NCBI RefSeq assembly: GCF_001905385.1
Contig: NZ_LIPF01000002.1
Coordinates: 958,971 to 1,022,970 of the forward strand
Length of the DNA stretch: 64,000 nt
Direction: 5' to 3'
Source of the DNA: Streptomyces sp. CB02414
GTDB lineage: Bacteria > Actinomycetota > Actinomycetes > Streptomycetales > Streptomycetaceae
A program made the translations under genes and the position numbers. Of the stretch, positions 34,461-42,989 are shown in pieces; position 1 is the stretch's first letter; each line of letters begins with the position of its first letter. The notes beneath the pieces are model-generated. The model had not been told where the DNA came from and did no database searches. It was given only the letters and a program-made list of their open reading frames with translations.

Positions 34461-34904
34461 CTACCCCGAGACCCGGCAGAGACCCATCGTGCGGCTGAGC
34501 AGCGGGCCGAGGCTCACCTTGTCGCCCCCGTCGCCGGTCGCGCGCACCGGCCCGATGTCCCGGTAACCCGCTTCCCGGGCACGCTCGTTGAGCGCGTAGG
34601 TGGTGCCGTCGGGCACGGTGAACACGGCCTGGTCGCCCTCGCGGCACTCGGCGGTGCCGTGATCGACCGTCAACGGCCAGGTGTAGCCGAGGTTCTTCTC
34701 GCTCATCTGCTGCGCGGTGCTGGTGGGGCTGGGCAGCGGCACCGGGTCGGTGGTGTCGGGGTCGGTCCGGCCGCTGCCCCCGCAGGCGGTCAGCACGAGC
34801 AGGGACAGACCGGCGAGGCCGGCCAGGACGCCCGGCGCGGTTCGCCGGCGGTGCGGGGCGGGGCGCTCGTCGGCGGCGGGGCGGCCGGGGACGGTGGTGG
34901 TCAT
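34461..34904 (-). CDS. Lipoprotein of lanthipeptide cluster (PspQ/MibQ-like immunity candidate)
   Basis: A 147-residue lipoprotein. After an Arg/Pro-rich n-region comes [17 protein letters not shown], with the lipid-modified Cys near 41. The mature part is about 107 residues with two further Cys ([16 protein letters not shown]). Start ATG 34904 lies 11 bases past the ATPase stop. Lipoproteins of the LanI type protect producers by binding the peptide or lipid II outside; by context this is the cluster's lipoprotein. Confidence 0.78.
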   Translation of the reverse strand: MTTTVPGRPAADERPAPHRRRTAPGVLAGLAGLSLLVLTACGGSGRTDPDTTDPVPLPSPTSTAQQMSEKNLGYTWPLTVDHGTAECREGDQAVFTVPDGTTYALNERAREAGYRDIGPVRATGDGGDKVSLGPLLSRTMGLCRVSG

Positions 34905-34915
34905 GTGGCGGTACC

Positions 34916-35818
34916 TCACTTTCCGGTGGTGCCCGCGCGGTGTTCCGCACGGTGCGCGCCGAGCAGGGCGGCGTACCCGTCCTCCAGGGACGGCTCGACC
35001 GGCCGGGAGCCGGCGGGCGGGGTGGGCGTGACGATGCGGTACTCGGGGCCGTCGGCGGTGGCCACCGCGCTGACCACCTCGGCGCCGGGCGGCGGTCCGC
35101 CGGCGGCGCCGGCCGGCCCGTACACGTAGGTGCAGCCCGCGGCCTCGCTGACCAGGGCGGCGGTGGCGTCGTGGAAGACCAGGCGGCCCGCGGAGAGGAC
35201 CGCCACCTCGGGACAGGTCTGGGCGACGTCGTCGAGGATGTGGGTGGACAGCAGGACGGTGCGGCCCCGGCCGAGCCCGGCGAGCAGGGTGCGGAACCGC
35301 ATCCGCTCGTGCGGGTCGAGGCCGGCGGTGGGCTCGTCGACGATCAGCAGTGACGGGTCGCCCAGCAGGGCCTGGGCGATGCCGACCCGGCGTTTCATGC
35401 CGCCGGAGAAGCCGGCCAGCCGGTCCCGAGCCCGTTCCTCCAGGCCGACCTCGGCGATCCGCGCGTCGACCTGCCGGCGGCGTGCGCGCTTGTCGTGGAT
35501 GCCCTTCAGTACCCCTATGTAGTCGAGGAACTCGCGCACCGTCAGGTCCGGGTAGAGGGAGAGTTCCTGCGGCAGGTAGCCGAGGCCGCGTTTGACGGCG
35601 GTGAGTCCCGCGGTGGTCGCCAGGTCGTGCCCGCCGACGACGATCCTGCCGGACGTGGGGCGCAGCACTCCGGTGACCAGGCGCAGCAGCGTGGTCTTGC
35701 CCGCGCCGTTGGCGCCGAGCAGTCCGACGGTGCCGCTCTCGATGTGCAGGTCCACGCCGTCCAGTGCGCGGCGGCCGCCGGGGTGGTCCTTCGTCAGTCG
35801 CTCCGTGGTGATGTTCAT
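34916..35818 (-). CDS. ABC transporter ATPase of lipoprotein-linked operon (psp/mib JYZ group)
   Basis: A 300-residue ATPase. Walker A is [18 protein letters not shown], the signature [17 protein letters not shown] and Walker [16 protein letters not shown]. The C-terminal 80 residues form an extra domain ([12 protein letters not shown] ... [14 protein letters not shown]). ATG 35818 overlaps the upstream permease stop (ATGA). It should pair with one or both permeases upstream. The psp and mib clusters carry an equivalent set; I cannot assign letters with certainty. Confidence 0.84.
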   Translation of the reverse strand: MNITTERLTKDHPGGRRALDGVDLHIESGTVGLLGANGAGKTTLLRLVTGVLRPTSGRIVVGGHDLATTAGLTAVKRGLGYLPQELSLYPDLTVREFLDYIGVLKGIHDKRARRRQVDARIAEVGLEERARDRLAGFSGGMKRRVGIAQALLGDPSLLIVDEPTAGLDPHERMRFRTLLAGLGRGRTVLLSTHILDDVAQTCPEVAVLSAGRLVFHDATAALVSEAAGCTYVYGPAGAAGGPPPGAEVVSAVATADGPEYRIVTPTPPAGSRPVEPSLEDGYAALLGAHRAEHRAGTTGK

Positions 35819-36609
35819 GATGCTCCGTGTCGTCTGATCGTGCCGACGAGCCGGGCGAGCGCGTGGCAGACCAGGGCCGTCGTGAGGACGCAGGTGAGGT
35901 TGAGCAGCGCGGTGGCGTCGTCGGCCGCGGGGCGCAGCGCGCCGGTGCCCTCCCGGGCCGCCCACACCTGCGGCGCGTGCGCCCAGGCGACCAGCGGGTA
36001 GCCGCCGAGGGGCGACAGGACCGTGCCGGTCGGGGTGGGGACGGGCGAGAACGCCGGCGGGAAGTGGCAGGCCCACAGCCACGCCAGGACCACGACGGCA
36101 CGGGCGGCGGCCACCGGCAGGAGGACGCCCAGCAGCCCGCCGAACGCCGTGACCAGCATCGTGGCGGGCAGGATCACCGTCAGCAGGGCCACCGCAGCCG
36201 AGCCCAGGGGTGCCGGGGACCCGCCGGTCACGGACAGCACGGCCGCGTGGAGCAGCAGCAGCGCGGCGACCGGGGTGAGCGCGGTCAGGAGCGGCCCGGC
36301 GAGGCCGCCGGCGGCGCGGGACAGCGGGCCGGTCGGCGTGGCGGCCAGCAGTTCCGGCATGCCGTGCTCCTCACGGGCGCGGCGCAGCCGGTCGGTGAGG
36401 GCGAGCCCGATCCCGAGGGTGCAGAAGGTGTTGACGAGGACCGCGGCGGCACCGACCCGTGCCGCCGGGTCGGCGTGCCCGGTGACCACGGGCGAGGTCG
36501 CGGCGAGCAGCAGGCTCAGCAGGGCCAGGGGGAGCACCGTGCCCCAGACGACCTTGCGGCGGGCCGCCATCAGCGCCTCGTACCGCACGGTCCACAGCAG
36601 CGCGGTCAT
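35815..36609 (-). CDS. ABC-2 type permease of lanthipeptide cluster
   Basis: A 264-residue, about six-helix permease ([21 protein letters not shown] start; [56 protein letters not shown]). ATG 36609 overlaps the stop of the previous gene and the stop overlaps the ATPase start, so the three are translationally coupled. The substrate is presumed to be the lanthipeptide or a stress ligand. Confidence 0.78.
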   Translation of the reverse strand: MTALLWTVRYEALMAARRKVVWGTVLPLALLSLLLAATSPVVTGHADPAARVGAAAVLVNTFCTLGIGLALTDRLRRAREEHGMPELLAATPTGPLSRAAGGLAGPLLTALTPVAALLLLHAAVLSVTGGSPAPLGSAAVALLTVILPATMLVTAFGGLLGVLLPVAAARAVVVLAWLWACHFPPAFSPVPTPTGTVLSPLGGYPLVAWAHAPQVWAAREGTGALRPAADDATALLNLTCVLTTALVCHALARLVGTIRRHGAS

Positions 36610-37250
36610 CACGCCTCCCTGGGGCCGGGGTACGGTCCGCCGCCCCGGCCGAGCCGTACGCCCGGAGGGCCGCCGGGGCCCAGGGCGCGCAGGGCACGGG
36701 CGGTCAGCCAGCCGCCGGCCAGCAGCGCGGGCAGCGCCCGGCCGGCTCCCTCGGGAACGACCGGGTCGACGAGGAGCAGCTTGGCCAGGACGCCGGCGGC
36801 GACCAGTCCGCCGGCGGGCGCCGTCGCCCCGGACCGCACCGTCGCCCACACCGCGGCCCCGCCCAGCAGTACGCCCAGCCCGGCCAGCTCCAGCAGGGCG
36901 GTACCGGGATCCAGCGGTTCCCCGGTGGCCGTCAGCAGCGCCACCAGCGCGAGGGCGGTGACCGCGGCGACGGCGGCGACCCAGGCGAGCCGGCGGGCGA
37001 CGGTGCGCGGGTAGGGGGTGGGCAGCGACAGGTGGAGTTCCGGCATCGGCTCGCGGGCCACCACCGCCGCGCAGACCAGCGCCGTGGCAGCGGGCAGCGC
37101 GCAGGTCAGCAGGGTCCGGCCGAGCAGGGTGCCGTCCTCGGAGCCGGCGGCCACACCCACGTATCCGAGCACGGCGGCCAGCACCGGAAGGGTGACTGGC
37201 TGATGTCCGCAGCGGCGCACCTCGTACGCCCACCAAGTGGCGACCGTCAT
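36609..37250 (-). CDS. Integral membrane protein, first gene of lipoprotein/ABC operon
   Basis: A 213-residue hydrophobic protein beginning MTVATWWAYEVRRCGHQPVT, with about six helices (LPVLAAVLGYVGVAAGS, LLTCALPAATALVCAAVVA, LAWVAAVAAVTALALVALL, AGGLVAAGVLAKLLLV). The small size suggests a half-type ABC permease partner for the next gene. ATG 37250 is preceded by GGGAGGAG. It is the first gene after the ECF promoter at 37393-37417, with a leader of about 140 bases. Confidence 0.75.
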   Translation of the reverse strand: MTVATWWAYEVRRCGHQPVTLPVLAAVLGYVGVAAGSEDGTLLGRTLLTCALPAATALVCAAVVAREPMPELHLSLPTPYPRTVARRLAWVAAVAAVTALALVALLTATGEPLDPGTALLELAGLGVLLGGAAVWATVRSGATAPAGGLVAAGVLAKLLLVDPVVPEGAGRALPALLAGGWLTARALRALGPGGPPGVRLGRGGGPYPGPREA

Positions 37251-37392
37251 CTGCCCGGCTCCTCCCGTGCTCCCCCGTGGCCTGCCGCGCTCCCGGCCTC
37301 CGGGGCGCCGCCCGCGCCGGGTGCGGCGCGGATGTACCGCCGCTCCGGCCGGCCGGGGGATTGCCGGCCGGGAACGGCGGTACACCCAGTAC

Positions 37393-37417
37393 GTAGCGGC
37401 CGGGGCGCCGGCGGTTC
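37393..37417 (-). promoter_or_regulatory. ECF-type promoter of the lipoprotein/ABC operon
   Basis: Reverse strand: GAACC (37417-37413), 15 bases, GCTAC (37397-37393), then GTAC. It matches base for base the element at 31764-31788. It overlaps the last bases of the anti-sigma gene region and drives the operon from 37250 to 34461. Confidence 0.72.
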
Positions 37418-37423
37418 GCACCG

Positions 37424-38377
37424 TCATCGTTCGGCCGCTTCCGGCGGCGCGTACGCCCGCATGGCACCGGCGGCCCAGGCGAGCAGCGCCGCCGACAGGG
37501 CGACGGTCCAGGGCGTCGTCGACAGCAGCGCGTCCACCGTCGCGCCCACCGGGGTGCTGAACAGGCCCTGCGGGCCGCTCGTGACGCCCAGCAGCCACAC
37601 CGCGCCGCCCGCCGCGGCACCCGGCGCGGGGCCGTGTCTGACCGCCAGGGCCAGCGCGAGGGACGCGGCCAGCAGGGACTGGCCGAGCCAGCTCGACACC
37701 ACCGGCCACCAGCCGGGGCCGTCCACGAGCGCCGAGGAGGCCATCGCCATCGCCAGGTCGGCGCTGAGCACCACCGTCAGCCGCGCGAGGAAGACCGCGC
37801 CGGGCGACACCGGAAGGGTGAAGAGCAGTTCGTGGCGGGGGTCGCGCCGGGGCAGGGCCGCCGCCAGCGCGCCGAAGGTCACCAGCAGCACCACCACGGC
37901 GCCGAACAGCCGGAGGGCGAAGCGGTCCGTCTCCTGCGCGGAGGCGAGCAGGGCGGCTCCGACGAACCCGCCGGCACTCAGCGGAGCCCATGCCTTCGGC
38001 ATCAGCGCGGCCTGTCGCCCGACCAGTTGCCAGGCGGTCCGCAGCGACCGCTCGGGCCCCTGGGACCGGACGCCGGCGCCCAACCGGCCGACGAGGGCGC
38101 GGAGTCCGGCCGCTTCACGGGCAGCGGCCGGAGGTGCCGCGTCGGCCGGCGCGTCGGCGGACAGTGGCGCCAGCACGGGCCCGAGCAGCGCGTCGAAGGG
38201 CGGCGGGGCATGCGCCGGCCCGGCCTCCTCCGTGCGCAGGGCGGTGCCGATGTCCCGCCAGGCGGCCAGGCGCACCCGGCAGTCGGGGCAGGCGTCGAGG
38301 TGGCGGCCGTCCCGCCGGTCCCGGGACGCGGTCTGCGCCAGGCGGGCGAGGACGTCGTCCGCGAGGTGTTCTGTCAT
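37424..38377 (-). CDS. Membrane anti-sigma factor of lanthipeptide cluster (PspW/MibW-like)
   Basis: A 317-residue protein. The N-terminal cytosolic part has a zinc-type anti-sigma motif His-x3-Cys-x2-Cys (RHLDACPDCRVRLAAW, residues about 26-41). Six hydrophobic helices follow from about residue 125 (GGFVGAALLASAQETD; FGAVVVLLVTFGALAAALP; LLAASLALALAV; GGAVWLLGVTSG; WTVALSAALLAWAAGAM). ATG 38377 overlaps the sigma stop, so the two are co-translated. It should sequester the sigma factor until a membrane signal, perhaps the peptide itself, releases it. Confidence 0.85.
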   Translation of the reverse strand: MTEHLADDVLARLAQTASRDRRDGRHLDACPDCRVRLAAWRDIGTALRTEEAGPAHAPPPFDALLGPVLAPLSADAPADAAPPAAAREAAGLRALVGRLGAGVRSQGPERSLRTAWQLVGRQAALMPKAWAPLSAGGFVGAALLASAQETDRFALRLFGAVVVLLVTFGALAAALPRRDPRHELLFTLPVSPGAVFLARLTVVLSADLAMAMASSALVDGPGWWPVVSSWLGQSLLAASLALALAVRHGPAPGAAAGGAVWLLGVTSGPQGLFSTPVGATVDALLSTTPWTVALSAALLAWAAGAMRAYAPPEAAER

Positions 38378-38931
38378 CGTCGTCCCGTTCCTTCCAGCCG
38401 CCTGGCGGCGAGCATCCCGGACAGCCGCTTGCGCGCGTGGGACATCCGGCTCTTGACGGTGCCCACCGGGATGGCGAGCACGGTGGCCACCTCCGGGTAG
38501 GCCAGTTCCTCGATCAGGACCAGGGCGAGGACCTCGCGCAGATGGCCGGGCAGAGTGCGTACGGCGGCCAGCAGCTCGGCGCGCTCGGCCTCCCGCACGA
38601 CCTGGTCCTCCACGCTCGGCGCGGGGTCGGGCACGTCCTGCGCCTCGGCGAGGTCGGCGAGCTGCGGCCGCGACTTGCGCAGGTGGTTATGGGCCTGCCG
38701 CCGGGCCACGCCCAGGAGCCAGCCCCGTACGGAGGACTCGCCGCGGAACCCGGCCGCCGAGCGCCACACGGCCAGCCACGTCTCCTGGAGGATCTCCTCC
38801 GCGACCGACCGGTCCGAGGTGAGTCTGCGGATGAGGCGGAGCATGGCGGCGGCGTGCCTCTCGTAAAGGGCACGCAGGGCGGCCTGGTCGCCACGGGCGA
38901 CGGCGCTGAGCAGAACCTCGTCCGAACACAC
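38374..38931 (-). CDS. ECF RNA polymerase sigma factor of lanthipeptide cluster (PspX/MibX-like)
   Basis: A 185-residue ECF sigma factor. Region 2 spans about 10-75 (ARGDQAALRALYERHAAAMLRLI, AEEILQETWLAVWRSAAGF). Region 4 spans about 120-175 (RTLPGHLREVLALVLIEELAYPEVATVLAIPVGTVKSRMSHARKRL). GTG 38931 is used; it lies only 10 bases beyond the -10 of its own ECF promoter, implying a leaderless message and autoregulation. The upstream in-frame extension has no ribosome-binding site. Confidence 0.9.
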   Translation of the reverse strand: MCSDEVLLSAVARGDQAALRALYERHAAAMLRLIRRLTSDRSVAEEILQETWLAVWRSAAGFRGESSVRGWLLGVARRQAHNHLRKSRPQLADLAEAQDVPDPAPSVEDQVVREAERAELLAAVRTLPGHLREVLALVLIEELAYPEVATVLAIPVGTVKSRMSHARKRLSGMLAARRLEGTGRR

Positions 38932-38940
38932 GGTAGGTAC

Positions 38941-38965
38941 GTATCCGACGCCGCCCGCCCGGTTC
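38941..38965 (-). promoter_or_regulatory. ECF-type autoregulatory promoter of the cluster sigma gene
   Basis: Reverse strand: GAACC (38965-38961), 15 bases, GATAC (38945-38941), then GTAC. It is the third copy of the cluster element. The transcription start would fall at or next to the GTG at 38931. The remaining part of the 423-base gap to the precursor gene contains no other copy with a matching -10. Confidence 0.72.
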
Positions 38966-39226
38966 ACGTCCAACCGCCGGGCCCTCCCGAATCTGGCCGG
39001 AATCCTTCGCCCGGCCCGCCCGACGCTCCGGACCGGGAACGTTCGGGGCGGAACCGGAGAATCCGGAGGGCAGCCCCCGCGGACCGGTCGGACGGGGTGG
39101 CAGGAGCACCGGAGCCCCCCGGCCGCCCGCGCCGGCACGGATTGGCCGGTACCCGCCCCCGGAGATCACGGGCACGGCCGGCGGGCGGCCGGGGGCGTGC
39201 CACGTGTGCGGGTGGTGGTGTCCCGC

Positions 39227-39253
39227 CTGCCATCGGACTGCCACCTACTGCCA
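39227..39253 (+). promoter_or_regulatory. Three helically phased CTGCCA repeats upstream of the precursor gene
   Basis: CTGCCA occurs at 39227-39232, 39238-39243 and 39248-39253, with starts 11 and 10 bp apart, so all three face the same side of the helix. They lie 102-128 bases upstream of the precursor ATG. No cluster-type ECF promoter precedes this gene, so these repeats are the best candidate for the LuxR-type regulator's site. Confidence 0.5.
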
Positions 39254-39354
39254 GCCCGGTCCGAAGCCGTTGAGCCGTCACCGAGGCCCGTGGTTGCGTG
39301 TTCGACGGATCGCGACCCGACGAACATCCATTCGGCCTGTACGAAGGAGTCAGT

Positions 39355-39525
39355 ATGGGAATTCACGCCCCCGCCACGGGACAGAACGACGCGAACCTCT
39401 TCGACCTCGACCTCGAGATCGGCGTCGAGAAGTCCGTGGCCGGCCCGGCCATCACCAGCGTCTCCTGGTGCACCCCGGGCTGCACCAGCGAGGGCGGCGG
39501 CTCCGGCTGCAGCCACTGCTGCTGA
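39355..39525 (+). CDS. Planosporicin-type class I lanthipeptide precursor
   Basis: A 56-residue prepeptide from ATG 39355 with AAGGAG 6 bases upstream. The leader of about 32 residues carries FDLDLEIG, the F-(N/D)-L-(N/D)-type box read by class I LanB/LanC, and ends near GPA. The 24-residue core starts ITSVSWCTPGC, continues TSEGGGS and ends GCSHCC, giving five Cys and six Ser/Thr. From memory it equals planosporicin; it differs from microbisporicin at six positions. The TPGC ring is the nisin-type lipid II-binding B ring. Ser/Thr become dehydro-residues and then lanthionines. A longer in-frame start at 39298 has no ribosome-binding site. Confidence 0.93.
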   Translation: MGIHAPATGQNDANLFDLDLEIGVEKSVAGPAITSVSWCTPGCTSEGGGSGCSHCC

Positions 39526-39548
39526 CGACGGCAACGGTTCACGCACAC

Positions 39549-39583
39549 CCGTGGGGCCGGCGGGCGGCCCGCCGGCCCCACGG
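39549..39583 (+). other. 16-bp hairpin between precursor and dehydratase genes
   Basis: CCGTGGGGCCGGCGGG (39549-39564) pairs with 39568-39583 around loop CGG, 24 bases past the precursor stop and 77 before lanB. No U-run follows. Such hairpins in lantibiotic operons act as leaky terminators or 3' stabilisers and let the precursor be made in excess over the enzymes. Confidence 0.65.
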
Positions 39584-39659
39584 GGCCGCCCCACCGGCAG
39601 CACACGGCACAGGACACGACACAGGACACCGGCAGGCCCGGACGAGCAGGGGGACAGCC

Positions 39660-42600
39660 ATGGGGGAAGCGCCGCCCAGGACACCTTTCGAGGCGAACGA
39701 CGTCTTCCTGTACCGGGCGCCGCTGGGCGGATCACCCGCGCTGCCGCTGCCCGCCGCCGGACCGCACGACCTCAGTGCCTGCGCCGAGTTGCTCGCCTCC
39801 GTCCCCGCCGACCCGCTGCTCGCCGAGGCGCTCGACCTCGCCTCCCCCAGCCTCAGCGCCCTGGTCCGCCGGGTCGCCGAGCGCGGCGCCACGGGCATCA
39901 AGGCGGGGCAGCTGCGCCGCGCGGCGCTCGCCGTGCTGCGCTACGACATCCGCAGGCGCACCCGCCCGACACCCTTCGGCCTGTTCGCCGGTGTGTCGAC
40001 CGGCCGCTTCGACTCCACCGCCAAGCTGGAGCGCGGCCCCGACCACCGCACCCGCACCCACGTCGACATGCAGTGGCTGACCCGGCTCGGCCACCGCCTC
40101 GAAGGCGACCGGGCGGTGCTGTCCGCGCTCACCGTCCAGGCGCACCAGGCGCTGACCGTGCGCGGCGACCGCGTGGTCCTCACCGCCTCCTCCACGCAGG
40201 GCGTCCGCCTCACCGAGGGCGGCGAGACCCGCGCCACCGTCTCCGTGCGCCGCACGCCCGTCGTCGCCCACGCCCTCGCGGAGTCGGCCGCGCCGCTGCC
40301 GTACCGGGAACTGGTCCGGCGCACCGCGGAGGCGTTCCCCGGCGCGCCCCTGGACCGGATCGAGGCACTGCTCGCCGAGTTGGTGCGCCAGGAACTGCTC
40401 CTGACGGGGCTGCGCCCGCCGCTGGACGGCGGCGACCCGCTCACCCACGTGCTCGGGCTGCTGGCGGCGGTCACCGACCCGGCGCCTGAGACCCGCCGCA
40501 TCCACGAGGCGCTGCGCGAGATCGACGACGCCCGGCGGGCGTACGACGACCGGACGGCGGGCCGGGGCCGAACGGAACTGGACCGGCTGCTGCGGCTCGC
40601 CCGGTCGGCGGAGCCCGACGACACGCCGCTGCACATCGACACCCGCCTCGACACCGGGCTGCACCTGCCGTACCCGGTGCGCGAGACCGTCGAGCGGGCC
40701 ATGGGCGTGATGTGGCGGCTGTCCCGGCCGAAGCTGGGGCTCTTCGCGCTGCGGGACTACCACCGCCGCTTCCTCGACGTGTACGGCGCCGACCGGCTGG
40801 TGCCGGTCCTCGACCTGCTGGACGAGTCGACCGGCCTGGGCGCCCCCGCCGGCTACGGCTGGCCGAACAGCGAGGCCCCGCCCCTGCCTCCCGAGGACCC
40901 CCGCACCACGCGCCGGGACCGGGCCATGGCCCGGCTGGTCGCCGCCGCGCAGCGGACCGGCGCCCGGGAGGTGCACCTCGGCGACGACGAGGTGGCCGAG
41001 CTGTGCCACGACACCGCCGACCCCGCGGATCTCCAGGGCTCCGCCGAGGTGACGGTGCAGGTCGTCGCGCCCTCGGTGGAGGCGCTGGACGACGGCGAGT
41101 TCCGGGTCTACCTGTCGCCGTCGCCGGGCTCGCACCGGGCCGGGGCCACCTTCGCCCGGTTCGCCGACCAGCACCCGGACTGGGGGCCCGCGTTCGCGGC
41201 ACTGCACCGCGACAGCCCCGTGCACGTACAGGACGCGGTCCCCGTCGACCTCGCCTTCCGCACCCGTTCGGGCCGGGCCGCCAACCTCGCCCACACCGTC
41301 CCGGCCACGGGCCGCCGCATCGGAGTCGGCGTCCCCGACGTCCCCGGCGGCGGCGTCGAGGAACTGCGCCTGTCCGACATCGGCATCGGTGCCACCCTGG
41401 ACCGGCTGACCGCCGTCCACCTGCCGACCGGGCGGGAGATCGTGCCCGTGCTCGGCAACATGGTCAGCGCGCCGGCCCAGGCACCCAACGCGGCCCGGCT
41501 GCTGTGGGAGATCGGCCTGGAAGGGCAGCGCCTGTGGGAGCCGTGGAACTGGGGCCCGCTCGCCGACGCGCCGTTCGTCCCGCGCGTCCGGTACGGCCGC
41601 TTCGTCCTGGCCTGCGCGGTCTGGCGGCTGGACGTCCTGCGCACCCGGGCCGAACGCCTGCGCGCCGAAGGCGAGAAGGGCGGGCCCGCCGCGGGGACAC
41701 CGGGCGCGGCGGCGGACCCGGCCGCCCGGACCACTGGCACCGTCGAGGACCGGCAGCCCCTTTCCCCCACCGACCGCCCCACCGACCGCCCCGCCGCCCT
41801 CCCCCGCACCGACTGGGACCGTGCGGTCGACGACTGGCGGGCGGACTGGGCCGTTCCCCGGCACGTGCTCGCCGTCACCACCGACCAGCGGCTGCTGCTC
41901 GACCTCGACGACGCCTGGCACCGCGCCCTCCTGTTCGACCAGGTACTGCGCCACCCCGACCTGATCGCGCAGGAGGTTCCCGGCGAGGACGAGGGCTGGC
42001 TGGACGGCACCCTGGCCGGGCACACCAGCGAGCTGGTCGTCCCCATGACCCGCCGGGACGACGGCGTGCCCCGCAGGCGGCCGTACGCCGGGCACCCGCA
42101 GCCGGACCGCACGGTGCACGGCCTGGGCGGCGAGTGGCTGTACCTCAAGGTGCACGGATCGGCGCGGACCCAGGACGACCTGCTGCGCGACCACGTACCC
42201 GGCCTGGTCACCCTGGCCGCCGAACACGGCGCCGACCGCTGGTTCTTCATCCGCTACACCGACGAGGCCGGCCACCACCTGCGGCTGCGTCTGCACGCCG
42301 CCCGCCCCGAGGAGCTGTGGGGGCGGGTCGCCCCGGCCGTCGGCGCGCTGCTGGACCGCTGGCAGCGCGAGGGCCTGGTGCGCGGACACACCGTCGCGCA
42401 GTACGACCCGGAGACCGAGCGCTACGGCGGCCCCGCGGCGCAGGCGGCCGCCGAACGGGTCTTCCAGCACGACAGCGAGGCCGCCGTCGAACTGCTGCGG
42501 GTGGCCCGGGACCCGGCGAACGACTTCGCGACGGACGACCTGGCCGTCATCTCCTGCGCCGCGCTGGCCCACGCCTTCGGCCCGCCCTCGCCCAGCAACC

Positions 42601-42989
42601 CGCTGGTCACCGAGGACTGCGGCGACGACGCGGCGGCGGCCTGGCTGTCCATGACCGGCGCCCGCCGCGACCTGCCCGCCGTCTTCCGCACCCGGGCCGC
42701 CCACTGGCGCCGCCTCGTCGACCCCCACGACGGCTGGCCCGCCCTCGCCGCCGACCCCGCCGGGTCCCGGGTGCTGGCCGCGCTGCACGCCCGCGACCGG
42801 GCGGTGGCCGAACTGTCCGACGCCGTACGGCGGTCCGGGCCGACGCCGGAGGGCCGGGTGGTCGGCAGCCTGCTGCACATGGTCTGCAACCGCCTCTTCG
42901 GCGGCGAGGGCGCCCGCGAGCTGACCGTGCTCGGCATCGCCCGGGGCGCCGTACAGGACCACCTCAACCGCCGGAGGCACCAGTCGTGA
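39660..42989 (+). CDS. Lantibiotic dehydratase LanB (full-length, class I)
   Basis: A 1,109-residue enzyme that glutamylates Ser/Thr of the precursor using Glu-tRNA and eliminates glutamate to form Dha/Dhb. The N-terminal dehydratase domain spans about 30-700 (RPTPFGLFAGVSTGRF, KLGLFALRDYHRRFLDVYG, NLAHTVPATGRRIGVG, LGNMVSAPAQAPNAARLL). An Ala/Pro-rich linker lies at about 670-720. The SpaB_C elimination domain covers about 810-1100 (WLYLKVHGSARTQDDLL, WFFIRYTDEAGHHLRLRL). ATG 39660 follows GGGGGACA. Both domains are in one chain, unlike split thiopeptide enzymes. It is coupled to lanC by GTGA. Confidence 0.93.
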   Translation: MGEAPPRTPFEANDVFLYRAPLGGSPALPLPAAGPHDLSACAELLASVPADPLLAEALDLASPSLSALVRRVAERGATGIKAGQLRRAALAVLRYDIRRRTRPTPFGLFAGVSTGRFDSTAKLERGPDHRTRTHVDMQWLTRLGHRLEGDRAVLSALTVQAHQALTVRGDRVVLTASSTQGVRLTEGGETRATVSVRRTPVVAHALAESAAPLPYRELVRRTAEAFPGAPLDRIEALLAELVRQELLLTGLRPPLDGGDPLTHVLGLLAAVTDPAPETRRIHEALREIDDARRAYDDRTAGRGRTELDRLLRLARSAEPDDTPLHIDTRLDTGLHLPYPVRETVERAMGVMWRLSRPKLGLFALRDYHRRFLDVYGADRLVPVLDLLDESTGLGAPAGYGWPNSEAPPLPPEDPRTTRRDRAMARLVAAAQRTGAREVHLGDDEVAELCHDTADPADLQGSAEVTVQVVAPSVEALDDGEFRVYLSPSPGSHRAGATFARFADQHPDWGPAFAALHRDSPVHVQDAVPVDLAFRTRSGRAANLAHTVPATGRRIGVGVPDVPGGGVEELRLSDIGIGATLDRLTAVHLPTGREIVPVLGNMVSAPAQAPNAARLLWEIGLEGQRLWEPWNWGPLADAPFVPRVRYGRFVLACAVWRLDVLRTRAERLRAEGEKGGPAAGTPGAAADPAARTTGTVEDRQPLSPTDRPTDRPAALPRTDWDRAVDDWRADWAVPRHVLAVTTDQRLLLDLDDAWHRALLFDQVLRHPDLIAQEVPGEDEGWLDGTLAGHTSELVVPMTRRDDGVPRRRPYAGHPQPDRTVHGLGGEWLYLKVHGSARTQDDLLRDHVPGLVTLAAEHGADRWFFIRYTDEAGHHLRLRLHAARPEELWGRVAPAVGALLDRWQREGLVRGHTVAQYDPETERYGGPAAQAAAERVFQHDSEAAVELLRVARDPANDFATDDLAVISCAALAHAFGPPSPSNPLVTEDCGDDAAAAWLSMTGARRDLPAVFRTRAAHWRRLVDPHDGWPALAADPAGSRVLAALHARDRAVAELSDAVRRSGPTPEGRVVGSLLHMVCNRLFGGEGARELTVLGIARGAVQDHLNRRRHQS

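Noticed and set aside
39051..39070. GAACC on the forward strand upstream of the precursor gene as a fourth ECF promoter
   Set aside because: Fifteen bases later the sequence is CAGCC rather than GCTAC or GATAC, so the -10 is absent.
39732..42980. Open frame of more than 1,000 codons on the strand opposite lanB
   Set aside because: It is a shadow of lanB caused by high GC content; it has no domain, no ribosome-binding site and an Arg/Gly/Val composition typical of antisense frames.
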